A DNA stretch of 64,000 bases from Micromonospora sicca (GTDB lineage: Bacteria > Actinomycetota > Actinomycetes > Mycobacteriales > Micromonosporaceae), in contig NZ_QGKS01000493.1 of NCBI RefSeq assembly GCF_003172935.1, positions 1 to 64,000 of the forward strand, read 5' to 3'. The position numbers were made by a program, and so were the translations under genes. Positions 28,469 to 37,197 of this stretch are shown here, one piece after another. The notes under the pieces were generated by a model. It was not told the origin of the DNA, did not search any database, and worked only from the letters and a program-made list of their open reading frames with translations. Position 1 is the stretch's first letter. Each line of letters begins with the position of its first letter.

Positions 28469-31282
28469 TCACGGACGCGACGTGACCGCCGCGAGCAGGC
28501 CGGCCAGCCGCCGGCCGGTCCGGGTCTGCGCGTACGGGATCAAAGCCAGCGCCTCCTGCCACGCCCGCACCGCGGCGTCCTGGTCGCCGCCGGCGGCGAG
28601 GGCGTCGCCGAGCAGCGCCAGCACCTCCGCGGCCGGCGCCGACGCCGAGGCCTCCTGGTAGGCGACGGCCGCCTCGCGCCAGCAGTCGACCGCCTTGCCG
28701 GGCTCCCGGCGGGCGGAATGCACCTGGCCGAGCACCTCCCACGCCTCGGCGATGCCGAGCCTGTACTGCGCTCCGCGCGACAGCGCCATCGCCTGCTCGG
28801 CGCAGCGCACGGCCTCTTCCGCCCGGCCCAGTTCGGCGTAGCTCGCGGCCATGATCACCAGGACGTCCGCGAGCAGCTTGTCGTCTCCGGCCGCCCATGG
28901 CCCCAGCGCCGCGGAAAGCGCCCGGACGACCTCCTCGTGTCGCCCCTGGGCGCTCAGAATCATCGCCCGGTTGATCCCGGCCCGGGTCATCTCGTCGTAC
29001 AGGCCGAGCCGGGCGAGCAGCTCGACCGCCTGGTCGAGATGCCCGACCGCGGTCTCGTGCTCGTGCCGGAAGTAGGCCGCCCCGGCCAGGCTGCGGTGCA
29101 TCCGGGCCTGCCCGACCAGGTCGCCGCCCGCCCGGGCGGCCTCGAGGGCCACCTCGCCGGTCGTCGTCCAGTCGGCCCACCGGCCGCTGCGTTCGAAGAA
29201 GTGCTGCATGCCCAGGGCGAGCTGCCAGGCCTCGGTGTGCCGGCCCTGCCGGGCGGCGCGGCCGACCAGCGCGATCAGGACCTGCCGCTCGGCGGTGAAC
29301 CAGCGCATGGCGTCGCCGTGGCCGGCGAAGCGCAGCGGGGTCTCGCCCGGCCCCGGCTCGATCATCGGGTGGTACTCGGAGGCCAGCAGCCGCTGGTGCG
29401 CCTGATAGCCGGTGGCCCGGTAGAAGTGCAGGCAGCGCAGCTCCGCGGCGGCACGCTCGGCCGGGCTGTCGTTCTCCTCGCCGAGCTCCGTGGCATAGGC
29501 CAGCAGCAGGTCGTGGGTGCGGTAGCGGCCCGGCAGGTCCTCGCTGATCAGGTGCGCGCGGCTCAGCTCGCCGATCAGCGCCCGCCCGCTCCGCAGCGGG
29601 ACGCCGGCCAGGCCCGCCGCCCCGGCGATCGAGATGTCGGGGCCGGGATGGATCGGCAGCAGCCGGAAGAGCCGGGCGGCCGGGGCGGAGAGTGCCTGGT
29701 AGGACCAGGAGAAGACGGCACGCAGGCCGGTCTGCGGGTCGTCGCCGTCGAAGCCGTCCAGGCTCCCGGGCGCTTGGGCCAGCTCGGCGGCGATCTGCGC
29801 CGGTGGCGTCCGCGGCAGGCTCGCCGCGCGGGCGGCCACCACGGCCAGCGCGAGCGGCAGCCGCCCGCAGCTGGCGATGATGGCGTCGATCGCGGCCGGG
29901 TCCGCCGCGACGCGGCCGGCGCCGAGCGGCCGCAGGAGCGCCGCGCGGGCCTCGTCGACGCTCGGCAGGCCGACCGGCAACGGGTGGGCGCCGGCCGTGG
30001 TCAGCAGGGTACTGAGCCGGCTGCGGCTGGTGACGATCACCAGACAGCCGGGGCTGCCCGGCAGCAGGTGCCGGATCTGCTCGGCGTCCCGGCAGTTGTC
30101 GAGCACGATCAGCAGGCGCCGGCCGGCAAGGCTGCTGCGGTACATGCCCGCCTGGGCGTGCAGCTCGGCGGGAATGCCCTCCTGGGGCACCCCAAGTGAG
30201 CCGAGGAAGCCGCGCAGCGCCTCGGCCGGGCTCATCGCCGGCTCCCGCCCGTCGTATCCGCGCAGGTCGACATACAGCTGCCCGTCCGGGTAGCCGGCGA
30301 CGAACTCGTGGGCGAGGTGGACGGCGAGGGCGGTCTTGCCGATCCCGGGCATGCCGTCGATCGCGAGCACCGCCGGCCCGCCCGGGCGCGCGACCGCCGC
30401 GCGGGCCTCGGCGATGAGGTCGTCCCGGCCGCTGAAGAAGGGCAGGTCCGGCGGCAGCTGCGCGGGCCGGGGGAACGGCGACGGCGACTCGGTACGCGCC
30501 GGCTGGGTGCGCTGGTGCAGCAGCCGGTCGTACGCCTCCCGCAGCTCCTCGCCCGGATCGATGCCCAGCTCGTCGGCGAGCCGGCGGCGCACCACCCGGT
30601 ACATCTCGACGGCTTCCGCCTGGCGACCGTCGGCGGCGAGCGCCAGCAGCAACCGGCTCTGCAGCGACTCGTCGAGCGGGTGCTGCTCGGCGGCCAGCCG
30701 CAACGGCGCCAGCACCGCGCTCAGCCGGCCGCAGCGCTCGGCGGCGTCGGCGGCCTCGCGCACGGCCTGGGCGCGTTCGGCCTCCACGGCGAGGAACGCG
30801 GGATGCAGGCGGGAGGCCGGTTCCAGGCCCGCGGCGCACCGGCCGCGCCACAGCCGCAGCCCGTCGAGGGAATGCCGCAGCGCCGACTCCGGGTCGCCGT
30901 CCTGCAGGCTCCGGCCCGCCAGCCGGCTCAGCGACCGGAACTTCAGCAGGTCAAGGGACTCCTCGTCGGCGCGCAGCCGATAGCCGGAGAGCTCCCGGAG
31001 GATGTGCCGGCCCGCCGACCGGGTGGGCAGGCCGGGCTCGAGCAACCGCCGGAGCACCCCGACGTGTCGGTGCACGACGTTCGCGGCGCTGGCCGGGGCC
31101 TCCTCGTCCCAGAGCAGGTCGACCAGCTCGGCCAGGGAGACCGGTGAACCGGCCCGGGCCAGCAGCAACGCGAGCACCAGGCGCTGCTGGCGGGCGCCCA
31201 GATGCAGCTCGGCGCCAGCGCGGACGACCCTGATCGAGCCGAGCACCGAGAAACCGATCGTCTTGCCCGCCTCCGCCCGCAC
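28469..31282 (-). CDS. SARP/AfsR-type transcriptional regulator, second copy
   Basis: A 937-residue regulator with the same order as its neighbour: winged helix ~8-100 (FSVLGSIRVVRAG ... LGARQQRLVLALLLARAGS), BTAD ~105-245, NB-ARC ~290-590 with Walker A GMPGIGKTA, and C-terminal TPR repeats ~680-930. Matching blocks (ANVVHRHVGVLRR, ELHAQAGMYRS, WSYQALS) show the two SARP genes come from a duplication. GTG start at 31282. No biosynthetic cluster is next to it; targets may be distant. A 315-base gap separates it from the acetyltransferase gene. Confidence 0.88.
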   Translation of the reverse strand: MRAEAGKTIGFSVLGSIRVVRAGAELHLGARQQRLVLALLLARAGSPVSLAELVDLLWDEEAPASAANVVHRHVGVLRRLLEPGLPTRSAGRHILRELSGYRLRADEESLDLLKFRSLSRLAGRSLQDGDPESALRHSLDGLRLWRGRCAAGLEPASRLHPAFLAVEAERAQAVREAADAAERCGRLSAVLAPLRLAAEQHPLDESLQSRLLLALAADGRQAEAVEMYRVVRRRLADELGIDPGEELREAYDRLLHQRTQPARTESPSPFPRPAQLPPDLPFFSGRDDLIAEARAAVARPGGPAVLAIDGMPGIGKTALAVHLAHEFVAGYPDGQLYVDLRGYDGREPAMSPAEALRGFLGSLGVPQEGIPAELHAQAGMYRSSLAGRRLLIVLDNCRDAEQIRHLLPGSPGCLVIVTSRSRLSTLLTTAGAHPLPVGLPSVDEARAALLRPLGAGRVAADPAAIDAIIASCGRLPLALAVVAARAASLPRTPPAQIAAELAQAPGSLDGFDGDDPQTGLRAVFSWSYQALSAPAARLFRLLPIHPGPDISIAGAAGLAGVPLRSGRALIGELSRAHLISEDLPGRYRTHDLLLAYATELGEENDSPAERAAAELRCLHFYRATGYQAHQRLLASEYHPMIEPGPGETPLRFAGHGDAMRWFTAERQVLIALVGRAARQGRHTEAWQLALGMQHFFERSGRWADWTTTGEVALEAARAGGDLVGQARMHRSLAGAAYFRHEHETAVGHLDQAVELLARLGLYDEMTRAGINRAMILSAQGRHEEVVRALSAALGPWAAGDDKLLADVLVIMAASYAELGRAEEAVRCAEQAMALSRGAQYRLGIAEAWEVLGQVHSARREPGKAVDCWREAAVAYQEASASAPAAEVLALLGDALAAGGDQDAAVRAWQEALALIPYAQTRTGRRLAGLLAAVTSRP

Positions 31283-31381
31283 ACCGGCAACGGTAACCGG
31301 CCGATCCGCCGCTCGGAGCTTGCGGCCACCGGCCCGGGGCGAGACTGGGTCTCCGGGACGGCGACGGGAGAGGCAGGGCCG

Positions 31382-31462
31382 ATGACGACGACGGTCAGTT
31401 CGATGGCCGAACGTGTCCGGCAGGGCGTCCTCGGCGAGGGCGGCCTTTCGAGATGTGGCTGA
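31382..31462 (+). CDS. Possible 26-residue peptide divergent from the SARP gene
   Basis: ATG 31382 follows GGGAGAGGCAGGG and encodes 26 residues ending GLSRCG. It is the only start-plus-ribosome-site combination in the otherwise geneless 31283-31597 stretch. Nothing identifies a function, and a frame this short can arise by chance. Confidence 0.2.
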   Translation: MTTTVSSMAERVRQGVLGEGGLSRCG

Positions 31463-31597
31463 GCCCTTCAGGGCCGCTGCTACTTCGCACAGTAACCGGC
31501 GTGCGGACTCAAGGGTCCAGGACCTGGAGAAAGGGTGGCTTCAGGACTTGGGCTCAGATGCCTCAACTCGGCGCGGTCAGCGGCATGAGCGATACTG

Positions 31598-32239
31598 TCA
31601 GAGGCCAAACATCGGCCGACAAGCCGCCATCCCGTCCACCCTCACCGCGGGCCGCTTCTCCTGAATCCATCTCTCCCGGGTAAGCCGTAGGCGGTCGGAT
31701 ACGACGGCCTCGTCGCCGCGGGCGTCAACCGAGATGCCGTCGTACTCATAGCCGAGCTTGCGAGACACGCCCTGAGAGGCACGGTTGTCCTGGAACACCT
31801 CGGTGAGCGCGGCACGTGCGTCGAGGTGGTCGAAGGCTAGCGCCAGCAGGCCGACCCGAGCCTCGGTTCCGTAGCCCTGGCCCTGGTGTTCTATTCCCAG
31901 CCACGCGGATGTCGTGACCTCCCGAACAACCGGGAAGTCGCGCCCTCGCAATGTGACCACGCCAAGCGGCTCTCCGTGACGGAAGACCCCAAGCCCCAGC
32001 CGCCACGCTGCCACGCTCCAGCCTCCAAGCTGGCCCCAGTGTCCCTGCAGCACGAACCGCGCCCGATCCTCAGGGCTGCCGTCGGTCCAAGGCGTCAGGA
32101 ACGGGTGCTCGTTCGCGCGGTGCACGCCCCTGCCTGCGAGGTGAGCAAGCTCCGCCAGTTCCTCCTCACCGGGCAGGCGAAGCTCCAGTCGTGGCGTGAA
32201 GATGGTGAGGCCGTACTGGGGCCACAGATCAGACAGCAC
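31598..32239 (-). CDS. GNAT family N-acetyltransferase
   Basis: A ~213-residue acetyltransferase of the RimJ/RimL-like branch. TPRLELRLPGEEELAEL opens the domain; the acetyl-CoA loop is in LGIEHQGQGYGTEAR (Q-x-x-G-x-G/A type), followed by NRASQGVSRKLGYEYDG, the family's terminal helix and strand. GTG 32239 is preferred because AGGATCAGG precedes it; TTG 32260 is an alternative. It probably acetylates a protein N-terminus or small amine; the substrate cannot be inferred from neighbours. Confidence 0.85.
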   Translation of the reverse strand: MLSDLWPQYGLTIFTPRLELRLPGEEELAELAHLAGRGVHRANEHPFLTPWTDGSPEDRARFVLQGHWGQLGGWSVAAWRLGLGVFRHGEPLGVVTLRGRDFPVVREVTTSAWLGIEHQGQGYGTEARVGLLALAFDHLDARAALTEVFQDNRASQGVSRKLGYEYDGISVDARGDEAVVSDRLRLTRERWIQEKRPAVRVDGMAACRPMFGL

Positions 32240-32432
32240 GGGCCTGATCCTGACGATCAACCCCCGCCGCCGCTACTGGTTTGCTCAGACAGCGCTGTCA
32301 TCGGTATGAACGTGCACCCAGAGCCGATCACCGCAACAGCCAGCCCGTCCCATGCCCGCGGCCAGGTACGCATTGAATGCGAGGAAGCGGACCTCCCCAA
32401 CGGCCTCACCGGACGCCCTGGCTCGCAACGCC

Positions 32433-32654
32433 TCATCGGTTTGTACGTCTGCGCCGACCTGGCCATCGCACGGGTCGACGCGGCCCCGTAAACCGGGGCA
32501 GCCATCGGGGCAGGCGATTCCGTGGGGCGAACATCGCCAGATCGCCAGCGGCGTCCCGCGCATATCCGCGTACTTCGTACCCCTGCAGCACCGGGCGGTC
32601 GCGCAGGGCCAGGCGCAGGCGAGCGACGGACTCGGCGTCGATCAGGCCGTGCAA
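32433..32654 (-). CDS. Possible small protein downstream of helR
   Basis: A 73-codon frame (TTG 32654) starting 16 bases after the helR stop, with good third-position GC over ARLRLALRDRPVLQGYEVRG and then an Arg/Pro-rich tail. A second frame at 32285-32440 (ASGEAVGEVRFLAFNAYLAAG) also looks codon-biased, so this may be a frameshifted gene. No family recognised and no ribosome site; low confidence. Confidence 0.25.
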   Translation of the reverse strand: MHGLIDAESVARLRLALRDRPVLQGYEVRGYARDAAGDLAMFAPRNRLPRWLPRFTGPRRPVRWPGRRRRTNR

Positions 32655-32670
32655 GCGGGCGATCAGGTTG

Positions 32671-34824
32671 TCAGGAGCTCGTGAGGATGACGAGTTGCTG
32701 GGTCGCTCGGGTCATCGCGACATAGCGGTCGACCGCTCCTTCGATGCCGTTGCCGAATGCCTCCGGGTCGATGAGGACGACCAGGTCGAACTCCAGCCCC
32801 TTCGACAGCTCCGGGGTCAGCGACCGGACGCGGGACGTCGCCCGGAACGTGGGATCGCCGATGACGCAGGCGATCCCGTCGGCGTGCGCGGCGAGCCAGG
32901 TGTCGAGGATCGAGCTCAGATCAGAAGCAGATCCGTGTACGACGGGGACGTCGCCGCTGCGGATGGAGGTCGGCACGTTGGCGTCGGGGAGCACGGCCCG
33001 GATGACCGGCTCGGCTTCCGCCATGACCTCTTTCGGCGTCCGGTAGTTGATGCTCAGAGAGGCCAGGTTGATCCGGTCGAGCCCGATCCGCTCGAGCCGT
33101 TCCTGCCACGACTCCGTGAACCCGTGCCGGGCCTGGGCGCGGTCCCCGACGATGGTGAAGCTCCGGGACGGGCAGCGGAGCAACAACATCTGCCACTCCG
33201 CGTCGGTCAGTTCCTGAGCCTCGTCCACGACGATGTGCGCGAACGGGCCGGCGAGCCGGTCCCGGTCGGTGCTGGGCAGTGCGGTCTCGTCGACCAGGGC
33301 GTCCCGCAGGTCCTGTTGGCGCAGCATCGTCAGCAAACCTTCCCCGTCGTCATAGGCGTCGGCCTCGATCAGGTCGTCGACGACCGTAGCCATGCGCGCG
33401 CGTTCGACGGCGACAATGGCTTCATGCCGACGCTTACGCCCTGACGCCTCCGGATCGCCGAGCCGCTGCCGTGCCGCGTCGAGGAGCGGCAGGTCGGACA
33501 CCGTCCAGGCCTGGGCGTTGCCGCGCTGGAGCTGCCGAATTTCATCGGGGCTGAGCCAGGGAGCGCACTTGCGCAGGTAGGCGGGCACCGACCACAGGTC
33601 TCCGACGAGGTCGGTCGCTTGGAGCAGCGGCCAGGCGCGGTTGAAGGTCGTGCGCAGTTCCCTGTTCTGCAGCAGCGACCTGCGGACCAGGTCATCCGGC
33701 TCATCGCCGTCGTACTTCTCCATCAGGATCGTGAGCAGCTCTTCCCAGATCTCGTCACGCGCCTCGTTGTGCGGAGTACCGGGCCCCGCCGCCTCGAACG
33801 CCTCGACCCAATCGTCGGCGCTCAGCCAGATGTCGGACTCGCCGGTCGTGACCGTCATCGGTTTGGCCGGCGGCTCCTCGTAGAACCTGACGGCCGCCTC
33901 GATCGCCTTCACCAGGTCCGCGGACGACTTCAGGAGCGCCACGTCCGGGTCGATCTCGATGGTTGCCGCGGCACCCTCGGGCACGAGGTCCCGCAAGGTG
34001 CAGGTCTGCACGTCCTCCTCGCCGAGGCTGGGGAGGACGTCGGCGACGTAGGCCAGGTAGGGCTGGTGCGGACCGACGAACAGCACGCCGCCCCGGCGGT
34101 GACCGAGGCGAGGGTCGGCGTAGAGGAGGTAGGCGGTGCGGTGCAGAGCGACGACGGTCTTCCCCGTACCCGGACCGCCGTCGACGACGAGAGCGCCGCG
34201 TGATTCCGCCCGGATGATGGCGTCCTGGTCGGCCTGGATCGTGCTGAGCACGTCCCGCATCCGGGCCGACCGGCTGCCGCCCAGGCTGGCGATGAAGGCG
34301 GACTGGTCGTCGAGCGCGGCGTGCCCTTCAAACCCGTCCGCGGTGAACACCTCGTCCCAGTAGTCGGTGATCCGGCCGCGGGTCCAGCGATACCTGCGGC
34401 GGCTCGCCAGACCCATCGGGTTGGCGTGGGTCGCTCCGAAGAACGGCTCAGCCGCGGGGGAGCGCCAGTCGAGCAACAGCCGACGACCCGCGCTGTCCGT
34501 GAGGCCCCGTCGTCCGACGTACACGGGCTCGGGGTTGTCCGCGCTGACCATGCGTCCGATGCACAGGTCCAAACCGAAGCGACGCAGTGCGCGCAGGCGA
34601 GCGGTCAGCCGGCGGATCTCCATGTCCCGGTCCACCGCCTGCCGGCCTTTGCCGCCGGGCGCCTTGCGCGCGGCATCGAGGCGGTCGGACAGGTCGGCGA
34701 ACAACTGCTCGAGGCTCTCCGCGAGGGCCGCGAAGTGCCGCTCGTCGCGGGCGATCAGCGTCGGGTCGGCCTTGGGGGAAAGGGGGTCGGGAAGGTCAAA
34801 CACGCTGCTGGTCAGGGGGTTCAC
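32671..34824 (-). CDS. helR: HelD-type RNA polymerase recycling motor ATPase (HelR-like)
   Basis: A 717-residue UvrD/Rep-like ATPase. The N-terminal ~100 residues form a helical coiled-coil arm (ALAESLEQLFADLSDRLDA ... RRLTARLRALRRF), then a VYVGRRGL/LLDWRSP block, Walker A GGPGTGKTVVALHR near residue 212, Walker B region VVDEAQELTDAEWQ, and helicase motifs GDRAQARHG, SLSINYRTPKE and KGLEFDLVVLIDPE. This layout is HelD/HelR rather than a DNA helicase. HelR proteins displace RNA polymerase from stalled complexes and can protect against rifamycins. GTG 34824 has GGAG upstream. I looked for the inverted-repeat element linked to rifamycin-inducible genes in 34825-34960 and did not see it. Confidence 0.8.
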   Translation of the reverse strand: MNPLTSSVFDLPDPLSPKADPTLIARDERHFAALAESLEQLFADLSDRLDAARKAPGGKGRQAVDRDMEIRRLTARLRALRRFGLDLCIGRMVSADNPEPVYVGRRGLTDSAGRRLLLDWRSPAAEPFFGATHANPMGLASRRRYRWTRGRITDYWDEVFTADGFEGHAALDDQSAFIASLGGSRSARMRDVLSTIQADQDAIIRAESRGALVVDGGPGTGKTVVALHRTAYLLYADPRLGHRRGGVLFVGPHQPYLAYVADVLPSLGEEDVQTCTLRDLVPEGAAATIEIDPDVALLKSSADLVKAIEAAVRFYEEPPAKPMTVTTGESDIWLSADDWVEAFEAAGPGTPHNEARDEIWEELLTILMEKYDGDEPDDLVRRSLLQNRELRTTFNRAWPLLQATDLVGDLWSVPAYLRKCAPWLSPDEIRQLQRGNAQAWTVSDLPLLDAARQRLGDPEASGRKRRHEAIVAVERARMATVVDDLIEADAYDDGEGLLTMLRQQDLRDALVDETALPSTDRDRLAGPFAHIVVDEAQELTDAEWQMLLLRCPSRSFTIVGDRAQARHGFTESWQERLERIGLDRINLASLSINYRTPKEVMAEAEPVIRAVLPDANVPTSIRSGDVPVVHGSASDLSSILDTWLAAHADGIACVIGDPTFRATSRVRSLTPELSKGLEFDLVVLIDPEAFGNGIEGAVDRYVAMTRATQQLVILTSS

Positions 34825-34918
34825 GTCATCAGCTCCGATCTGAGGTCGCTTGCAGTGGGAGACGAGTGCGCGGCGCCCCTGCGCACGGATCGCCTCGATG
34901 GCACCCGGGCGACGTCAG

Positions 34919-35105
34919 TCGGGGCGCGCTGGGCATGCTGCCGAAGTCCACGTACACCGGTGGTGTGCCGGCGTCCAGGAACCCCACCAACTCGGCCGGG
35001 AGTGGGCGTTCGTCCGGCAGGATCCGCGCCGGTCTGCACGACGTCGAGGTCCGTCGGCTTCTGCCCTGGGCCCAGGATCGGGTCCGCCGCCAGCCAGGGG
35101 TGGTC
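34919..35105 (-). pseudogene. GT1-type glycosyltransferase relic
   Basis: The minus strand reads HPWLAADPILGPGQKPTDLD then VVQTGA, followed about 35022 by a 2-base shift into LPDERPLPAELVGFLDAGTP and PVYVDFGSMP. These blocks match the middle of antibiotic-type GT1 glycosyltransferases (TDLDVVQTGAW, ILPDERPL, PPVYVGFGS). Both ends are missing and stops lie just upstream. It sits directly upstream of helR on the same strand. Confidence 0.65.
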
Positions 35106-35424
35106 GGTGCGGCGTGGCCGTCATCATGTACGCCCCGCGCGGCGCCTGACCCGTGGCCGACGGGCCAGGCGCCCCGCGCGACTCAGTGCGGTGCCGCCGC
35201 CGCTTCCCGCGCGCGGCGCCCGTCGCCGGTGAGGGTGGACAGCGCCCGGCAGCGGGTGCGGCGGGTGGTGCGGCGACGGCAGCATGACCACGACCGGCAC
35301 GTCGCCCAACCGGTCCAGGCGCGACAGCATCTTGCGAGCGGCCCGCGCAGGCCCGCTCCACCGCGGGTGCTACGTCGCCAGTCCCCACCCGCTCAGGCCT
35401 GGGTAGCCACGTCCCAGCGAGATT
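35106..35424. other. Geneless stretch upstream of the glycosyltransferase relic
   Basis: Only short overlapping frames. A minus-strand segment (RKMLSRLDRLGDVPVVVMLP, and RRTTRRTRCRALSTLTGDGR in another frame) could be a decayed regulator, but the match is too loose to call. Confidence 0.2.
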
Positions 35425-35826
35425 TCACACCGTACGGCTCGCTCGCGGCCCGCCCAGCCCCCACGAGACGATCTTGGTCGGGGTGATCCTGATGATCTCC
35501 CGGGACAGGTACGGCAGGGGCGGCTCGTGGTCCGTCAGCGCCACCGCCGTGCCCCGGATCTCGATGCCTCGGGGCGCCCACGGATCGACCGTCGCCAGGT
35601 CGTCCACGACGAACGCGACCGTGCTGCCCTGCTGGACGTTCCGGAACTTCTTCGACGAGCCCAGCGCGCCGCCGCCGATGACGATCGTGCCAGTGCCGGC
35701 ATCGACGAAGAAGTTGGTCGGGTTGTTCTGCACCTGCCCGTCAGGCGAGACGGTGGCCAGCCGCCCGATGCGCTGCGTGGCCAGGTAGTCGAGTTCTGCT
35801 TGGGTGAAGACCACACACGTCAGCAT
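35425..35826 (-). CDS. PPOX-class (pyridoxamine 5'-phosphate oxidase-like) F420/flavin-dependent oxidoreductase
   Basis: A 133-residue split-barrel protein: FTQAELDYLATQRIGRLATV, then SPDGQVQNNPTNFFVD, SSKKFRNVQQGSTVAFVVDD and RGIEIRGTAVAL. These blocks fit actinobacterial PPOX-class enzymes, many of which use F420. The C-terminal VSWGL is also typical. ATG 35826 has only a weak GGGG upstream; an in-frame GTG at 35814 is possible. Flanked on both sides by gene relics, including a second, truncated PPOX frame at 36249-36440. Confidence 0.8.
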   Translation of the reverse strand: MLTCVVFTQAELDYLATQRIGRLATVSPDGQVQNNPTNFFVDAGTGTIVIGGGALGSSKKFRNVQQGSTVAFVVDDLATVDPWAPRGIEIRGTAVALTDHEPPLPYLSREIIRITPTKIVSWGLGGPRASRTV

Positions 35827-36183
35827 GCAACCCCGTCCCCGCGCGACCCGACCGTCGACAACAACACACGCATTTCGCGACTCCCATTTCCGAAGGTTCT
35901 GGCCTCGGCCGGCAATTCTGCGGCACGACCCGGGTCTTGCCGCAAGGCCCCCGGTGCGGTATATGTTGAGAGTGGAAGGGAGTGGGTACCCCCTTTCCCT
36001 TGATCGTCCGCTGGACGGACAACCTCCCCGCAAAGCGGCGGCGCGCCGCGTACGGCAATGCCGTCGGCCGAGGACGATCTCCCATGGGCCTACGGATGCA
36101 GCCGCAAAGCGAGAAGTCCTTCACCCTCTTCAGCAAGTCGACGGCTGCCCTCAGCCCCTGGGTGGGACCGACACGGCCGTGAC
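35827..36183. other. Geneless 357-base stretch
   Basis: No supportable gene on either strand. A GGTATATGTTGAG patch near 35956 is AT-richer than its surroundings and could be a promoter element, but no −35 partner stands out. Confidence 0.2.
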
Positions 36184-36288
36184 ATGTTGTCGTTCGTGCC
36201 CGGTCATGTTTCTCAACGGTGGCAGCACTTCACCGACGACCAGCTTGGTCAGGCAGCGACGCTGCTGCGCCAACTGCATGACGTGCCG
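36184..36288 (+). pseudogene. Aminoglycoside-phosphotransferase-like relic
   Basis: The plus frame from ATG 36184 reads SFVPGHVSQRWQHFTDDQLG then QAATLLRQLHD, resembling the segment of APH-type phosphotransferases (GYVPG...W.D.QL..A..LLR.LHD) that precedes the catalytic HGD loop. Homology then stops where the PPOX relic on the other strand begins. Confidence 0.4.
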
Positions 36289-36440
36289 TCGATGACGACC
36301 ACGTCGCGCGTCGGCCCAAGGCTGAGTCGCACCCGGCCGTCCGCCAGCAGGTTGCGGCCGGTAACCGAGTCGCGCGGCGTCGAGATGAGGAACGCGGTCC
36401 CGTCCCTCTCCTCAAGCCCACGCGGCAGCGCGCCCGTCAT
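36249..36440 (-). pseudogene. Truncated PPOX-type protein
   Basis: ATG 36440 with GGAGAGAG upstream encodes 63 residues including TAFLISTPRDSVTGRNLLAD then GRVRLSLGPTRDVVVIDG, the split-barrel core of a pyridoxamine-phosphate-oxidase-like protein. The first barrel strands and the C-terminal half are missing, and the last residues run into unrelated sequence overlapping the phosphotransferase relic. Confidence 0.55.
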
Positions 36441-36564
36441 GCTCTCTCTCCAGTCACTTGTGGAGAGCCCTTCCTCCAGGGGATGGGCTCCAGCGGTCAT
36501 CACTCGGTTCGCCCGGCAGCCGTCTCTTGATCGGCGGCCAGGTCGGGCAGGCAGCAGTGACCCG

Positions 36565-37197
36565 TCAGGGCGTGGGTGCCAGCGATACGGCCTCCCAGGC
36601 GAATCCGTCCGGGTCGGTGAAAGGCCCGGCATCGCCGCCGATCGTGAGCCGGTGCGATCCAGTGCCGTCGGGAGCGACGCCGACGTCCTTGGCAAGGGCA
36701 CGACGCCTGTACAGCGCAAGCTTGACGGGACTCGACCCAGCCGCGAACTCGACGTACATGCGGCCAAAGCTCTTCGCCACGGCAAGGCCGCGCTCGACGT
36801 AGAACCGCTTGCTCGCGGCCACGTCCGCGACTCCCAGCAGGAGCACGATCTCGTCGATCTGCCGGGTGGCCGGGCCGGTGTCCTTCTTCGCCGAGGTCGC
36901 GACCTTCCAGATCGTGCCGTCCGGGGCTTGCACGACACCCCCGTAGCCCCAGAGCGACTTCGCGGCAGGCCTCAGCGCCGTGGCGCCGGCGTCCAGGGCA
37001 GCGCCGATGAGACCGTTGACGGTGGCCGGCTGGGACACCGTGAGCGCCAGCGTGAACCCACGGAAGCCGGTCGTCGGTGCCTCCGAGGCCCGCAGGCGTA
37101 TCTGCGTGTCCAAACCGAAAGCGGCGGTGTAGAAGCGGTTGGCGGCCGTGGGGTCGGCCACGTCGAGGGTGACGGATTCGATGGATGCCATGGCCAT
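36565..37197 (-). CDS. VOC (glyoxalase/bleomycin-resistance) superfamily protein, two-module
   Basis: A 210-residue cytoplasmic protein with two VOC half-modules: ~3-105 (IESVTLDVADPTAANRFYTA ... GYGGVVQAPDGTIWKVA) and ~115-210 (EIVLLLGVADVAASKRFY ... TDPDGFAWEAVSL). The terminal Glu-containing strands are typical metal-binding or substrate-binding positions. ATG 37197 overlaps the AraC stop (TGATG), so it is coupled to that regulator. The ligand is unknown; VOC proteins include antibiotic-binding and dioxygenase members. Confidence 0.82.
   Translation of the reverse strand: MAMASIESVTLDVADPTAANRFYTAAFGLDTQIRLRASEAPTTGFRGFTLALTVSQPATVNGLIGAALDAGATALRPAAKSLWGYGGVVQAPDGTIWKVATSAKKDTGPATRQIDEIVLLLGVADVAASKRFYVERGLAVAKSFGRMYVEFAAGSSPVKLALYRRRALAKDVGVAPDGTGSHRLTIGGDAGPFTDPDGFAWEAVSLAPTP

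Noticed and set aside
24833-31282. Regulatory part of a secondary-metabolite gene cluster
   Set aside because: No polyketide, peptide, terpene or RiPP biosynthetic genes occur anywhere in the window; only regulators are present.
34825-34960. Rifamycin-associated inverted-repeat element upstream of helR
   Set aside because: No long inverted repeat with a GGGGCTTGC-like arm could be found in this interval.
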